Positions 37,299 through 48,955 of a stretch of DNA of 64,000 bases are shown in pieces (the stretch's first letter is position 1; the number at the start of each line of letters is the position of its first letter). Below the pieces are notes generated by a model that worked only from the letters and a program-made list of their open reading frames with translations, did no database searches and was not told where the DNA came from. This DNA is from Gymnopilus junonius (taxonomy: Eukaryota; Basidiomycota; Agaricomycetes; Agaricales; Galerinaceae), in assembly GCA_015501075.1 (NCBI GenBank), contig JADNYJ010000046.1, positions 185,606 through 249,605 on the forward strand, read 5' to 3'. The position numbers and the translations under genes are program-made.

Positions 37299-40200
37299 AT
37301 GTCCAATGACACCCACAAAGCCGACCAGATAGCCTTCCATTTCTATACCAAGCTTTTCTACACCGTCAACCATGCACGCGCGACTGAGGACTCCGCGTCC
37401 TCTTCCAGGGTCGACAAATGGGTGCGTAGCGTGTGTACTGGCTGGACACTACTTACTGGCATTTGCAGTTCAACTTGGAGACACCCGACTCGGACCTGTT
37501 CACCAAGGAGGCTAGGGAGCCGTACAAGAGCATCTCCCTCGCCCTGCCTCTCGGCCCCCCGCCGCTCGAAATCCAGGTGTTGCTCTCCATCCCCGAGTTG
37601 ACGAACAACCAGGTGCTGGTGTACATGTCGCCTGACTCATCCCGGGTCAGAATCGAGCCCACGCCGAGGTACATCCTCCTCGAGACCTGGTCGCTCGACA
37701 TGAACACGCAGAGCCAGAATCAGAACCACAGGGATACCAACACGGATGTGGCCCTGCCTATTATCTACAAACACGGCATCGTGCTGTTCCGCAGCGTGTT
37801 TAGCTTGTTAAGGGTCCTCCCCGCGTGGAAGTTCTACAAGCGCCTAAAGAGAAGGCTGGGTGGGGTGAATAGGAATCATTTGGCGATCAAGTTGAGGGTG
37901 CGCTCGCCCGGGGACAGTGAGACTGAGAGACACATACTCGGATTTGGTAAGTCGTGTCTGTCATTCATCCTCATTTCCCATTTCTAACGGAATACATTAC
38001 TCTTATCACCTACCCACAGACGCCCCACCTTCACCGACATACCGCTCCCCGCTCCCAACGGCCACCCACACCTTCCCCTCCGTCGCGCACCTCCTCGGCA
38101 CATTCACTTTATCCACGACATACCTCACCACCCCCAACTTCCAGCTCGACGAGCTCGAGTCCCTCTTATCCTCCAAGTTCATCTCGCTCGATTTGGAGGG
38201 GTTCATCCCCACGCTGGATAAGAACCGACAGCGCGATTCGATCTCGAGCTCGTCTCTGCCCAATTCGAGCGGCATCAGGAGTGTTATGGGTCGCTCGCCG
38301 CCTAGGGCGATGGGGAGGGTTACTTCTGGGACCTCTGCTGCAGCCGCCTCTAGCTCAGGTGGTACTGGTGGGTCTGGGGGTGCTGCAACGGCGGCGGCGG
38401 CAGCAGCAGCAGATAGCCTGAGCATCGCAGAGAAATTCATCATCCCCTCCCGCGTCCCAAGCACAGGCCCGCCATCCTCCTTGGGAACCACAGCCAGCAC
38501 GGGCACCAGCGCACTTATACCCCCTCCACGCCCGTTTCCTACTATGCAGAGTCCTATGCCTATGCCCATGCCCATGCCCACTTCTATCCCCATGCCTACT
38601 CCTATGCAACCACACACACAACCTATACCCGCCTCTGGCCTCGCCCTCCATCGTCTCCGTAGGGAGAGTTTGAACTCGTCCTCCTCGTCCATATCTACCC
38701 GCGAATTCCCTTTTCTCAGCAGCAGCAACCACAACAGCCTCCGTCCCTCTCTTCCTCTCCTATCTCAGGCGGCGCAGGTATGGTATGGGTGCAGGTGCAG
38801 GTGTGGGTGTAGGTCCTGTACCCATCAGAAAACCGAATATGACTCAAGTCCAAGTCCACCCTTTCAAATCCCATACATTATCTAGCGCGTCCGCGTCGGG
38901 ATCTTCGCCTTCTCTATCCATTCGACAGGGCATCGTAGGCGCTATTGGCACAGCGACGGGGACAGGATGGGGGTTAGTGGATCGCCTACTGTCCCGTCCT
39001 CGTTGTCTGGTACGGGTGCCGGTCCAGGCAATGCTGGTATTGCAGGTGGAAGTACGGGACATTCACATTCGAGAACCCCCTCTTCAGCATCCCCCATCCC
39101 GAACCCAAATCCAAACCCAAACTCCCCCATCCCGACCCGAACCCGAACCCGAACCCGAATCCAAGCAGCGCCACGGCGGCGCGTTCGGGTTCCCGCCTTC
39201 GCCTATGAGCGGGATGAGCGGGATGAGCGCTATGAGCGGCGTTGGCGTGGGGGTTTTGGAGGTGGTGGGGGGTCGCCGAGTAGTTTGGGCGATAGAGAGA
39301 GAGATAGGATAGGCCGGGGAGTGCGGCGTCTTCCGACAGGGATAGGGATAGGGGTAGGAGGGTGAGCATGCAGAGTATGCAGAGTGTGGGGTCTGCTGGC
39401 GTTGGAGGGGGATTCCAGGGGAGGGCGAGGATGTCAGAGCAGGACAGGTACCCATGCCTATGCCTATGCCTATGCCTATGCCGCCTAGGAAGCGGTATTC
39501 CTCGAGCTTTGGACATCGGTACGTCGGGAGTGCGGGGAGCGGGAGTGGGGTGTGGTGGGGGCAGCGGTGTAGTGTTGGCGGTGGGGGTGCTAGTGGGACA
39601 GGGAGCAGTGCGTCGCCTGGAAGAGGTGGCGTTGGCGTTGGCATTGGTGTTGGCGTTGGCGTTGGTGCTGGGACGAACCCTAGTCCTGGTGCGGTTCCGA
39701 GTGGTAGTGCGGGCGCTAGCCCTGGTGGGGGTGTTGGCAGTGCGCCTGGGACTGGGACGGGGACGGGAGTGTTAGTGGGAGGAACACGCCTGCTAGTGCG
39801 GTGGGTCATGATGGGAAGAAAGAGGTGGGTTGTTGGGTTTATCTTTCTTTCTCTTTTTGTTCTGTGGCTGGTTCTGGTTCTGGCTTATCTCCTTCTTCTC
39901 CTTCTTTGTATTTTTATTTTATTTTTTTGCTTCTTGGTGTGCTTTTGCTGTTCTGGCTTCTTTCGCTTCTCCTTTTCGCTGGTGCTGCTACTTGCTGCCT
40001 TTTTCTTTCTTTTTGCAGTTTGCTGCTTTTCTGTTCTTTTTGCGGTTTCGCAGTTCAGGGTTTTTATTACCTTTCTCATCCACGTCTTCTCGTGCACTGA
40101 AGAACAATGGGCCTGCCCGAGTGTGGCCGTATGTGGGTGTGGGTGTGGGCGCGCTCATCAACATGTGGGCCGCCCATGTCCACATACCTTCCTTTGACTC

Positions 40201-41738
40201 ACTCTCTTTCCTTTTAAAATCCCCCTGCTGTATGCGGTCTGCTGTGTCCATTGGGTATTGCCCCTCCTCCTTTCTTCCTCTCGTCACGTATTTTCTTCTT
40301 CATGCAACTCTCTTATCTCTGGGACATACTCTTAACTGACCCCCAACTTGCTTCATCTGATCTACAGGGCATCGCGTCTACTTCGTTCCTTAGCACCGCA
40401 CGGACGACGACGAGATTTCGATTTCGTGCAGGAGATCGATAAGCGGAAGCCGTTGAGTGGGCGGGCGAAGGAGAGAGAGAGGAGAGAGCAGCAGGAGCAG
40501 GAGCAGGAGCAGCAACGATACGATGGTGGGGACGTGCAGGATCGCGTCGTGGGTGGCGTGGATGGTGCCCATCCTCAGCCTACAGGACAAGGACATGATC
40601 GGGATGATACGGAGAGTACGGTCAAGGCGGGCACAGTAGGCTCCTCGGCTAAAGGCAAGGAGAGAGAACGTTATGATGGGGTAGCCGCCTTGGCTCTTGG
40701 GAGGAAAGAGAGGGAACGGAGACCTCTGAGGGATATGTTTGGCGATGGTGGCGCTGAGGGTGCTGTCGTTGATGATGAATAGTGATGACGATGATGATGA
40801 TGATGATGTGCCTCCGTATACGACTTCCCCTCCTTCTCTTGGCGCGGTGTTTCCTTCCCCTCTTCAACCCTCCGCAGCGGTATCACCCTCACCCTCAACT
40901 GGAACTGCTGCAGCTGCGACTCCTCGGACCACAACAACAACAACATCACCAGCAGCGGAAGATAGGCTCCTAGCAGAGCGCGCGGCGCAACTCTCCACAT
41001 CGCCCTCTAAAGGCCCGATGCTGACCAGCCAGAACGAAGTGGAGGAACGGCTGAGGAAGATGAACGAGACGTTCTTGAAGAGCCTCGAGGGATCACCAGC
41101 GGTGGGAATGCGAGTATAAGGCGGAAGGAGAGGGAGAGGAAGGCCAGGGAGGAGTTGAGGTCCACGTCGTCGAGGTTTCTCCTGTTTCTTCTTCTGATGA
41201 CCAGCAGAAGGAAAAGACGAAGACGACGGCTGGCGCAGCAGCTGCTGCTGCTGGGGATTATCCGGACTCGCGCTCGCGCTCGAGTGGACCGTCTACCTCT
41301 CGTGCACAAGGTAGCCGTGGTGGTCTTGGACTCGGACTCGTAGGGTACCCTCTTCCCCGCAGAGCCAGTACCGCCACGGACCAAGACCGCGACCGCGACC
41401 GCGAAACGTACCCATCCCATCCCTACAGCCCCAGCACCGGAATGAGCACCGGACCCACGCACGCTCGTGCCCTCAGCCTGGGCATGGACATGCCCTTACC
41501 CCCAGGCGGACCAAGCGGGCGCGGCCGACTCCAGCTCCATCATCAACAAGCCTCCACGAGCTCAATCACGCTGGCGACTAGCACTACGACCAGCGAGATG
41601 GGCGCTGCGAGCCAGGGATCGGAGGAGGTCATTGGGCGGTTGGAGTTGTATGACGAGAGGCGGAGGAGCGGGAATAGTTTCAAGGAGAGAGATAGGGATA
41701 GGGATGGGGATGGGGATGTGTATGGGCATATGGGGTGA
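37299..41738 (+). CDS. ATG13: autophagy-related protein 13
   Basis: Atg13 is the regulatory subunit of the Atg1 kinase complex that starts autophagosome formation. The N-terminal HORMA domain is clear: MSNDTHKADQIAFHFYTKLF, then FNLETPDSDLF, LEIQVLLSIPE, RYILLETWSLDM, VLFRSVFSLLRVLPAWKFYK and FTLSTTYL. Exon 1 is 37299-37421, exon 2 37469-37946, exon 3 38020-38777. The remainder is a long disordered region with conserved islands: INPFKS-like HPFKSHTLSS, RKRYSSSFGHRY, FVQEIDKRKPLSGR, LTSQNEVEERLRKMNETF and EVIGRLELYDERRRSG, in the expected order. A T-rich intron probably spans 39825-40367. From about 38.8 kb on, the islands fall in different frames, so at least five small frameshifts are needed (near 38.8, 39.8, 40.4, 40.78, 41.1 kb). 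ATG13 is normally single copy and important, so sequence error is likely. The first exons are firm. Confidence 0.85.
38540..39740 (+). repeat. ATG13: low-complexity coding microsatellites in ATG13
   Basis: Hexamer runs such as CCTATG/CCCATG (38550-38605 and 39450-39482), CCCGAA (about 39127-39160) and GTTGGC (about 39625-39665) code for Met-Pro, Asn/Arg-Pro and Gly-Val repeats. Such tracts are prone to slippage and to sequencing error. Confidence 0.6.
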
Positions 41739-42336
41739 TTCGGCCTTTGCTGTTTCCTTTTTTTTTCTTTTCTTTTACTCTTTTCATTTTTTCACTTTCC
41801 CCTCCTCCCCCTTTTTTTATTGTTCAAATCCTTCTTTTGTTCGATTTTTTTTTTCTTTTTTCTCTTCTGTTTTTATCCGATGCATCTCCTATCCTATCCT
41901 CTCCTCTCGTTCTTCGCCCTCGGTTCACCTTCATGCTTTTTTTCCCTTCCTTCTTCGGATTTAAATGCTTTCCTTTGTGAAGGAGGACTTGTTTGGTTTT
42001 GGAAGATTTTTTTTTCTACATGAGTTATTAGGGCTGTACACGGCATGTGCAGTAGGGGCGTTTGGTGGTTGCACTGTTATTAGTGGATGTATCTGTACTT
42101 ATTGTATGTGTATCATTTTTTTTTTGCTCCGAATTTGTTCCCTCGCCTTGTAATTGCGACTCTGTCAAATTCTGGTACCTTCCTGCTGATTATCATCTCT
42201 CCGTAGTGGGCTCGCGGGTGAGTGTGGTTCACGGGATTGATGATATTTTAAACCGACGCCACTGCTACAGATTCTCTCAGCAATGTTAATAAATAACTAA
42301 AATTTCTCGATTCCCCTTCCTTGTTCTCAAACTGCC
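41739..42336. other. 3' flank of ATG13, T-rich
   Basis: Strong pyrimidine bias on the plus strand, no gene seen. Confidence 0.5.
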
Positions 42337-42776
42337 ATGGGGTTCACAGAAGAACAGATTTTTCCGTATGCCACTGCCGCTGCTGCTCAGACTTGTAGCC
42401 AAGCACCAAGAACCACAGGATGTCATTTTCTACGTGGGTTGGGTAAGTGTTTGGGACTGAGTCTTCCCTGGAATAGTCGAATCGATATGTCTGTTGACTT
42501 TGCGCAGTTCTGTCCTTAAGTCCAGCGTGCCTGGATCGCCCTGGAGGAAAAGGGCATCCCTTACCAGTATAGAGAGGTCAATCCTTACCACAAAGGACCT
42601 CATTTCCTAGGTATGTCTGATGTGAATGTGTCTGTGATACTAGAGAGTATTCACTATGTGAAGTTATTAACCCCAAGGGCCTTGTTCCTGCTCTGGAGTA
42701 TAAAGGAAGAACCATCTCTGAGTCTCTTATCCTTTGCGAATTTTTCGAGGACGCTTTCCCTTCTCATACTCTTCAT

Positions 42777-42972
42777 TGGAAAACCCCTCGAGAGCGAGGG
42801 GAAAACACTCAGAGAAAGACTCACAAATGAGCAGAAACGACGTCTAAGTTGCAGCGTAGAGGAGTGACTAGAGAATAGTAGAGAGAGAGAGCAAGAGAAG
42901 ATACCGAACCCATAGGGAGTCCGGACTTATATAGGTACGGACTAGGCACGTGCTTAAGGCGCCGGCCTTACA
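42777..42972 (-). repeat. LTR (3' LTR relative to pol)
   Basis: Starts TGG and ends ACA on the plus strand. Contains a perfect hairpin, CCCCTCG with loop AGAG, at 42784-42801. On the minus strand it has a TATA-like CCTATATAAG near 42927-42936. Confidence 0.9.
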
Positions 42973-43128
42973 CCCTCCCCCACCATGAAAAAGAAAGTGA
43001 AAGGGACGATAAATAATAAGATAAAGCAGAGAAATTAGGGGGAGAGAAAAGCTGAGTAGTAAGAGAGAAATCCGTGCACGGGTGCATCAAAAACCCAGTG
43101 GGAAAAGCTACCGCAGGCAAGGTAGAAG

Positions 43129-46100
43129 TTAAAGGCTATGCACTAATTGAAAATTACCCCAATAAGTGTCTAAGGCCTCATTTTCTTCTAGGTCCCGTCC
43201 TGCGATCCAACGATCTTCTTCAGGGCCTTCCCCCTTCCAGCGTACCAAGTACCTGAATCCACGACCCACCTTTCGGTGGTCTATAATCCGATCAACAAAG
43301 AATTCTTCATTACCGTTCACCATTACCGGGTCAGGTCTTTCCAATTTTCGACCCGGGAACTTGTCATCATCATTAGGTGTCCACAGCTTAACGAGTGATG
43401 TGTGAAAAGTTGGAAACGTGTTTGGCGCATTTGGAATATCGAGTGTCACTGTCGAGGCTTCAGGGTGCACATCCACCACTACGAAGGGCCTGTCCCAGCA
43501 GGGCATAAACTTGGCCACACATTTCTCGTCAGCCGATTTGTATTCCCTTCGTCTGTTCAACGTGTTCAGCATCACTTTATCCCCCGCACCAATCTCTAGA
43601 GTGGGACCGCGCTGCTTATTTGCTTGGAAAGCTTGCGAAAATTTTGCTAGCATGAGGTTATCCTTTGCGGATGCAACATCAGCCTGGATTTGCTCCATCA
43701 AGTCATGCACGGCAACCTGCTCAATGCCCGCGTCGACAGGGATGTCAATCAAGGGCGGAAGTAGACGAGGTGTACATCCAAAACGCAAGTGGAAGGGTGA
43801 GAAGCCAGTAGATTTGTTAACCGTTGACATAATTTGGAATCTAATCCGCGGAAGTGCTCGAACCCAACCTTTTTGGTTCCGTTCGACATGGAATCGGATA
43901 GCCTGGTTTACTGTCTTGTTCATTCTTTCTGAGCTCCCATTCGTCTGTGGGTGGTACGCTGAGGACGCTTTGTGATGTATTCCTGCCAGCACCACAAAAT
44001 GTTTCCAAAAGCGTGACATGAATAGTTTATCACGGTCTGATATCAATTCCTTTGGCAGTCCATTCTCGCAGTACCAGTGGTTGAAGAAAATATTTGCTGC
44101 CTGCTCAGCCGTCAGGTCACACCTTGTTGGGACAATATGAATTTCAGAACCCAGCCGGTTGGTCATGGTCAATATGCAGTCAAAGTCCTCATCTTCGGGT
44201 AGGGGACCAATGAAGTCCAGAGATACAGAATCGCAATGCTCATCTGGCACAGGTAAGGGGTGCAGAGGTCCTTTGGGCTTGCTAGTAGTGCTCTTATTCC
44301 ATTGGCATTCAGCACACCCAGGAATGTAACCCTCTTCCAAGTCTTTCTGCATACCCGGCCAGAAATACGACTCACGAATTGCATTATACGATTTGAAGAA
44401 TCCAGAATGACCCAACTGATCATGTGCCATCCTGAAGATGTGTTCGCGCATCTCACAACCAGCTGGTACAATTAGGCGCTCATCAATAAACCAGAGGCCA
44501 GAATGTTCCACTAGCTCCGGAATGCTCTCTTTGATAGACTGGAGCTTCTGACACCATTGATCAGACTTGTAAGCCTTCTTCATCTCCTTGACCAGCTTTT
44601 TGTTCACAGTGAATGTCACTTTTGCTTTGCTCTCACCAGGTCCCTGAGTCTCGACATCATGAATCAATGCAGCAACAGTAAACACAGGACTTCGCGCAAT
44701 ATCTTTCTCAAGAATTACATGTTTTGAAGGTCGTTTATCATTATAAGGATGGCAGGCATCTCCGACCGCTTTTTCAGAATCCCCAGTCACTTCCAATGGG
44801 TATCGAGACAAGGCATCCGCAACACAGTTCTTCTCGCCTTTCAGGTATATGAACTTTGCATCATAGATTGACAGTTCCTCCATCCACCGTGCCTGGCGCC
44901 TCGACAAGTCTTTTTGCATATGAAAGTTCACCAGTGTCCAGTGGTCTGTGTACACCAGGAACGGGGCACCCAGTAAGTCGACTTTCCACTTCCGGACTGC
45001 CTGCATGATTGCTAACAGTTCCTTTTCATGAACGGGGTAATTCAGCTCCGCATCCTTCATCGATCTCGAATCAAACGCCACGGATCGGGCAGTCTCCCAC
45101 GTCGGACCAAAAGCTAGCACAGCACCAGTTGCGTATTCACTGGCATCCGTGGTCAGGAAAATCTTGTTCTCATTGAGCTTCGTGTGGTCAATCACTGTCA
45201 AACATTCACGAGAGGTGACAATCCATTTCACAGACTCAAAAGCATTCTGATGAACCTCAGTCCATGCAGGGAACAGATGCTCACATTCCTTTGTGGTCAG
45301 TCTTTCAAGTACATGTGTGTGCTTTGCAAGGTTTGGCAAGAAAGCCGCCAAGTAACGTACAAGGCCAAGAAAGCGCCAGACTTCTGTGGCAGATTTTGGA
45401 ACAGGCCAATCCAAAATTTTATCAACCTTCTTGTCATCAGCCTGGATGCCATTACGGGAAATCCGGTGGCCCAGAAAAGATATGTCATACTCGAATAATT
45501 TAGTCTTCTTTTCATTCACGTAAAGCTTATTCTCTTTCAGGGTATGCAGGATTGTCCTTACATTCTTTTCATGCTCTTCCAGTGTCTTGGACCATATCAC
45601 AATATCATCAAGATAAATATGGCAGATTTTCCCAATGTAATCCCTCAACGCATTCGTGACGCACCTCTGATGTATTGCTGGTGCATTTCGGAAACCCATT
45701 GGCATTACACGCCACTCATATGATCCAAAAGGCGTGGTCACAGCAGTTTTATGGACATCATCAGGATGCATGTGGGTTTGGAAGAAACTGTCTGTCATGT
45801 CAATGGTTGCCCAGATTTTTCCCTTCGCACAGTCAGCCAGGATATCGTCAACACGAGGCAAGGGGAAGTTATCAGGTACAGTGTTTGCATTGAGCTCACG
45901 GTAGTCACACACCCAATGAGGCAGCGCTTTCTTATCAGCCTTGGGAATAATGAAAGAGGGAGACGCAAATTGCGAAGAGGAAGGCTGGATGAAGCCTGAG
46001 TCAAGGCGTTGTTGTATCAGGGTTTGGAAGCTCTCTCGGAACTCGCGAGGACAGTTGTAGTTCCATTTGGAAATAGACTTGTACTCATCTCTTAGTCTGA

Positions 46101-46392
46101 TACGGGCGACCTCTGAACTAGGCAATTCATCAATATGAGGAATTGGGCTGAATACAGGACGGAATTCGTCCTTCAGTTTCTGGTCAAGTTTCTTCAACTG
46201 TTCAGTAGCAGCCAAGTTTTCAATAGTCGACTTGATTGCAGCGATGCAATGCAGCGTCTTCATCTCATCCTTCGCACAAGAGTCCAGTTCGTCAAGCTTG
46301 TCACGTCTGGACCTCATGTGTACAAGTAATTCGGCAAACATAGCCTTGTGGTTACAGACAATGCTCCGTCTCTTGTCAATAGGCGGAATCAT
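43129..46392 (-). CDS. retrotransposon pol: RT, RNase H, integrase, chromodomain
   Basis: An open frame of 1087 residues. RT has the motifs PHWVCDYRELNANT, GSYEWRVMPMGFRNAP and the catalytic YLDD (CHIYLDDIVIWS). RNase H follows (FLTTDASEYATGAVLAF, ELLAIMQAVRKWK, YTDHWTL). Integrase has the HHCC finger (HDQLGHSGF ... CAEC), first Asp in SLDFIGPLP, second in ELISDRDKLF and Glu in NGSSERMNK. The end is a chromodomain, FFVDRIIDHRKVGRGFRYLV then RWKGEGPEEDRWI, which in chromoviruses guides integration to marked chromatin. All catalytic residues appear intact. The ATG at 46392 lies just after the protease region, so pol is probably made as part of a polyprotein. Confidence 0.93.
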   Translation of the reverse strand: MIPPIDKRRSIVCNHKAMFAELLVHMRSRRDKLDELDSCAKDEMKTLHCIAAIKSTIENLAATEQLKKLDQKLKDEFRPVFSPIPHIDELPSSEVARIRLRDEYKSISKWNYNCPREFRESFQTLIQQRLDSGFIQPSSSQFASPSFIIPKADKKALPHWVCDYRELNANTVPDNFPLPRVDDILADCAKGKIWATIDMTDSFFQTHMHPDDVHKTAVTTPFGSYEWRVMPMGFRNAPAIHQRCVTNALRDYIGKICHIYLDDIVIWSKTLEEHEKNVRTILHTLKENKLYVNEKKTKLFEYDISFLGHRISRNGIQADDKKVDKILDWPVPKSATEVWRFLGLVRYLAAFLPNLAKHTHVLERLTTKECEHLFPAWTEVHQNAFESVKWIVTSRECLTVIDHTKLNENKIFLTTDASEYATGAVLAFGPTWETARSVAFDSRSMKDAELNYPVHEKELLAIMQAVRKWKVDLLGAPFLVYTDHWTLVNFHMQKDLSRRQARWMEELSIYDAKFIYLKGEKNCVADALSRYPLEVTGDSEKAVGDACHPYNDKRPSKHVILEKDIARSPVFTVAALIHDVETQGPGESKAKVTFTVNKKLVKEMKKAYKSDQWCQKLQSIKESIPELVEHSGLWFIDERLIVPAGCEMREHIFRMAHDQLGHSGFFKSYNAIRESYFWPGMQKDLEEGYIPGCAECQWNKSTTSKPKGPLHPLPVPDEHCDSVSLDFIGPLPEDEDFDCILTMTNRLGSEIHIVPTRCDLTAEQAANIFFNHWYCENGLPKELISDRDKLFMSRFWKHFVVLAGIHHKASSAYHPQTNGSSERMNKTVNQAIRFHVERNQKGWVRALPRIRFQIMSTVNKSTGFSPFHLRFGCTPRLLPPLIDIPVDAGIEQVAVHDLMEQIQADVASAKDNLMLAKFSQAFQANKQRGPTLEIGAGDKVMLNTLNRRREYKSADEKCVAKFMPCWDRPFVVVDVHPEASTVTLDIPNAPNTFPTFHTSLVKLWTPNDDDKFPGRKLERPDPVMVNGNEEFFVDRIIDHRKVGRGFRYLVRWKGEGPEEDRWIAGRDLEENEALDTYWGNFQLVHSL

Positions 46393-46398
46393 TTTCTT

Positions 46399-46859
46399 TC
46401 ACAAACGTGGCTCATATCTATTGTATGCGGGGGTCTGTGCAAAGCACTCATTAACCAGGTCGTAGCCGGATAACTTATCAATAGCCTTTTTTGAATCACA
46501 ATCAATAACAATTTTATTCTTCATGAGGAAAGGTAGCCCAAGGAGGATATCGTGACAGAGACCATCTGCGAGTAAGGCTGTGATAGGTTTCGATGTCCAG
46601 GCATCGTCGCGAGAAGACAGGGAGAAGGTAACAATTTCTCAAACACAAACGAAGGGGATGAATCATCTTTTAATGCTAATCGGGCAGAAAAAGGTTTTGC
46701 AAGTTCACGAACAGGAAGGTGGTAGCGCTCGGCATGTGCAGGACTCACGACATCAAAGCTTGACCCAGTGTCTAGCAAGGCATCTACGTGGATGCCCTCG
46801 AGTCCTTTACAACACGTTTTAGCTTTCCACAAGAGGTGTGGAACAGGTACAGGACTCAC
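46399..46859 (-). CDS. retrotransposon aspartic protease region, frameshifted
   Basis: Active site DALLDTGSSFDVVSP is followed by the expected flap text, then the frame changes near 46630. In the other frame the domain continues as DAWTSKPITALLADGLCHDI and PFLMKNKIVIDCDS, running to the pol start. One added or lost base in the protease is the simplest cause. Confidence 0.8.
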
Positions 46860-48292
46860 ATCTGACTCACTCTCATCCTCATCTGATGTGTTATAGCCAT
46901 CCCCAGAACAAAGGATGAAGTCATGTTTGACGATGGGAGAACAGCAGCGACAGTAGCGGGAACAGAGGGGGAATCTTCCCAGGCCTCCACAACAGATGCA
47001 GACAAAACAGGGGCAGGTGCATTGTAAGGGCCCATGCTCGGTCCAGCATTAATGTTGAAAATGCCATTCGAGCGACTTCCGCCCCTACCAGTGCCTGTAG
47101 GGTGAGAAGAGGAGGCCTGGGTGGAGTTCGGATGCATATGGATTGATGGAACTCTGAGTCTAAACTGGGGGCCAGCATGGACCATTTCGTCTCTAGTGGC
47201 GATGGCCTCCCCCACCGAGAGCATGGTGTAAAATTCACCCGCAGGTGCACCGTGAGGGCAGGTTTTTGCGCGGCAGGCAACATAAACCCTACGACATTTG
47301 CGACAACCATCGTGATTGTCCAGGATGTCAATCTCATCGGAAGTTAGGGTATCTAGAGACCCGCGATGGTAGGGATTGGAACCGAACGGACGATTGTACT
47401 GAGGCTCATTGCCGCCAAATTGACGGTTATAGAGGGCATTGTTTCAGGCATAACATGGTTGGGAATGTTGGATGGCATTGGGACCGGAAGCGGGCATGTT
47501 GAACGAACGAGAGTCACGAAGAGCAGGTGCAGGGCGAGCAGGTGGGTTATCAAACTCAGGGCGTTGGCGTTTGAGCATATCCAGAGCGATCTGTGCAGCG
47601 TCCGCCATGTCATTGCGGCAAGTGTCATCAATGGAGACTACTTCACCCAGCCAAGTGTCAAAATCCTCAGTAGCCTGGAGAGCGTCCTTCTCAGGCTTCT
47701 TCATGGAGTTCATGCGCCGTGAGAGGAGGATGGACATGTTCATCATCAGGTGCTTGTGCAGGTCATGATTGGACAGCTTATGGTCAGGTCCAACGAGCAT
47801 GTTCCCAGCCATGATGCCCATGGCCCAATCTTCGAATGACTGGTCCTCGCGCATCTTCACATGAACCAGTTCTTGCATCACCTCCATTTCCCAAGTGGGA
47901 CTCAAGAACTGAGTACATAATTGGGACATGAATTGGGCAAACGTGAAGTCCTCTGACAAGAACCTGTCCCGATGCATGTCCATCCAGAGATGGAGGTTCA
48001 CGTTCGAGAAGCTGGGCAGGATGGAAGCGACCTTTTCATTCTCAGGAATCTTTGCGCACAGGAAGTATGCATTTGTCGCACGTTCGAAGTCGGCGCAGAG
48101 TTGAGGGGTCATTTTACCCTCCCCGACGATGAGCGGCGGGGACTTGTTGTTATCACTGACTTTGATCTCAAGGGTATTCAACATGTTGGAGGACAAGGGT
48201 ATGAAAACAGTGTTATCTGATGAAATTGAAGTGTCAGGAGATGAAGGTGTGGGTATATGCGTGGCGGGAGACTGGGACGTGGATATATGCAT
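46856..48292 (-). CDS. retrotransposon gag, with in-frame stop
   Basis: A Gag capsid-like domain of 282 residues (48292-47444): MTPQLCADFERATNAYFLC, WMDMHRDRFL, FMSQLCTQFL, VMREDQSFEDW-like. A TGA near 47444 stops it after NAIQHSQPCYA. The same frame resumes with NRPFGSNPYHRGS and a Cys/His-rich piece CRKCRRVYVACRAKTCPHG, typical of the knuckle region in mushroom gypsy elements. Near 46920 the text changes frame to CSGDGYNTSDEDESESD and enters the protease. It could be readthrough or frameshift recoding, or damage. Confidence 0.75.
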
Positions 48293-48760
48293 GGGGAATT
48301 TACAATAAAGGGTGGGGCAGATGATACAGATGTTAGAGAGGATGAAGGCGGAGCGGGTTCAAGCATGGTTTCAGCTTGATTCTGTTCCTGTCATTTTCGG
48401 GTGGATTTGACTCTAAGGCCGTGTGATTTGTGCTCTTCTGGGAACGAGTGACACGGGAGGCCAGGATGAACAGGGTCAGGAGGCAGGTTCAGGGGAACTG
48501 GAACAGGTTGGTCGTATTAGACAAGTTTGAACAGGATAACGGGTTTATGAGGCAGTGTATAAGAGCGGGACAGATAGAAGACAGGTAGGTTCACAGCTTG
48601 TTGTTGAGCGTGGGGAATCAATGATGTGTTTTGGTTCCGAGACGGAAATAGCGTGGTCAACAAGCGACTGCACGCGAGACTGAATTCAATAGGGGCAGGT
48701 TGATTAATGGTTAGACGCGTGATGAACACGCGGTAGACGTCGTTCGTGCTCAAAAAAAAG

Positions 48761-48955
48761 TGGAAAACCCTCGAGAGCGAGGGGAAAACACTCAGAGAAA
48801 GACTCACAAATGAGCAGAAACGACGTCTAAGTTGCAGCGTAGAGGAGTGACTAGAGAATAGTAGAGAGAGAGAGCAAGAGAAGATACCGAACCCATAGGG
48901 AGTCCGGACTTATATAGGTACGGACTAGGCACGTGCTTAAGGCGCCGGCCTTACA
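48761..48955 (-). repeat. LTR (5' LTR relative to pol)
   Basis: Same sequence as the other LTR apart from one missing C in the hairpin stem. The minus-strand TATA-like box near 48908-48917 would drive the element. Confidence 0.9.

Noticed and set aside
38006..38734. 242-codon minus-strand ORF rich in Met-Gly and Ala
   Set aside because: It is the antisense shadow of the Met-Pro and Ala repeats in ATG13.
39084..39809. 241-codon minus-strand Pro/Thr-rich ORF
   Set aside because: Antisense of the Gly/Val repeats of ATG13; the sense strand carries conserved islands.
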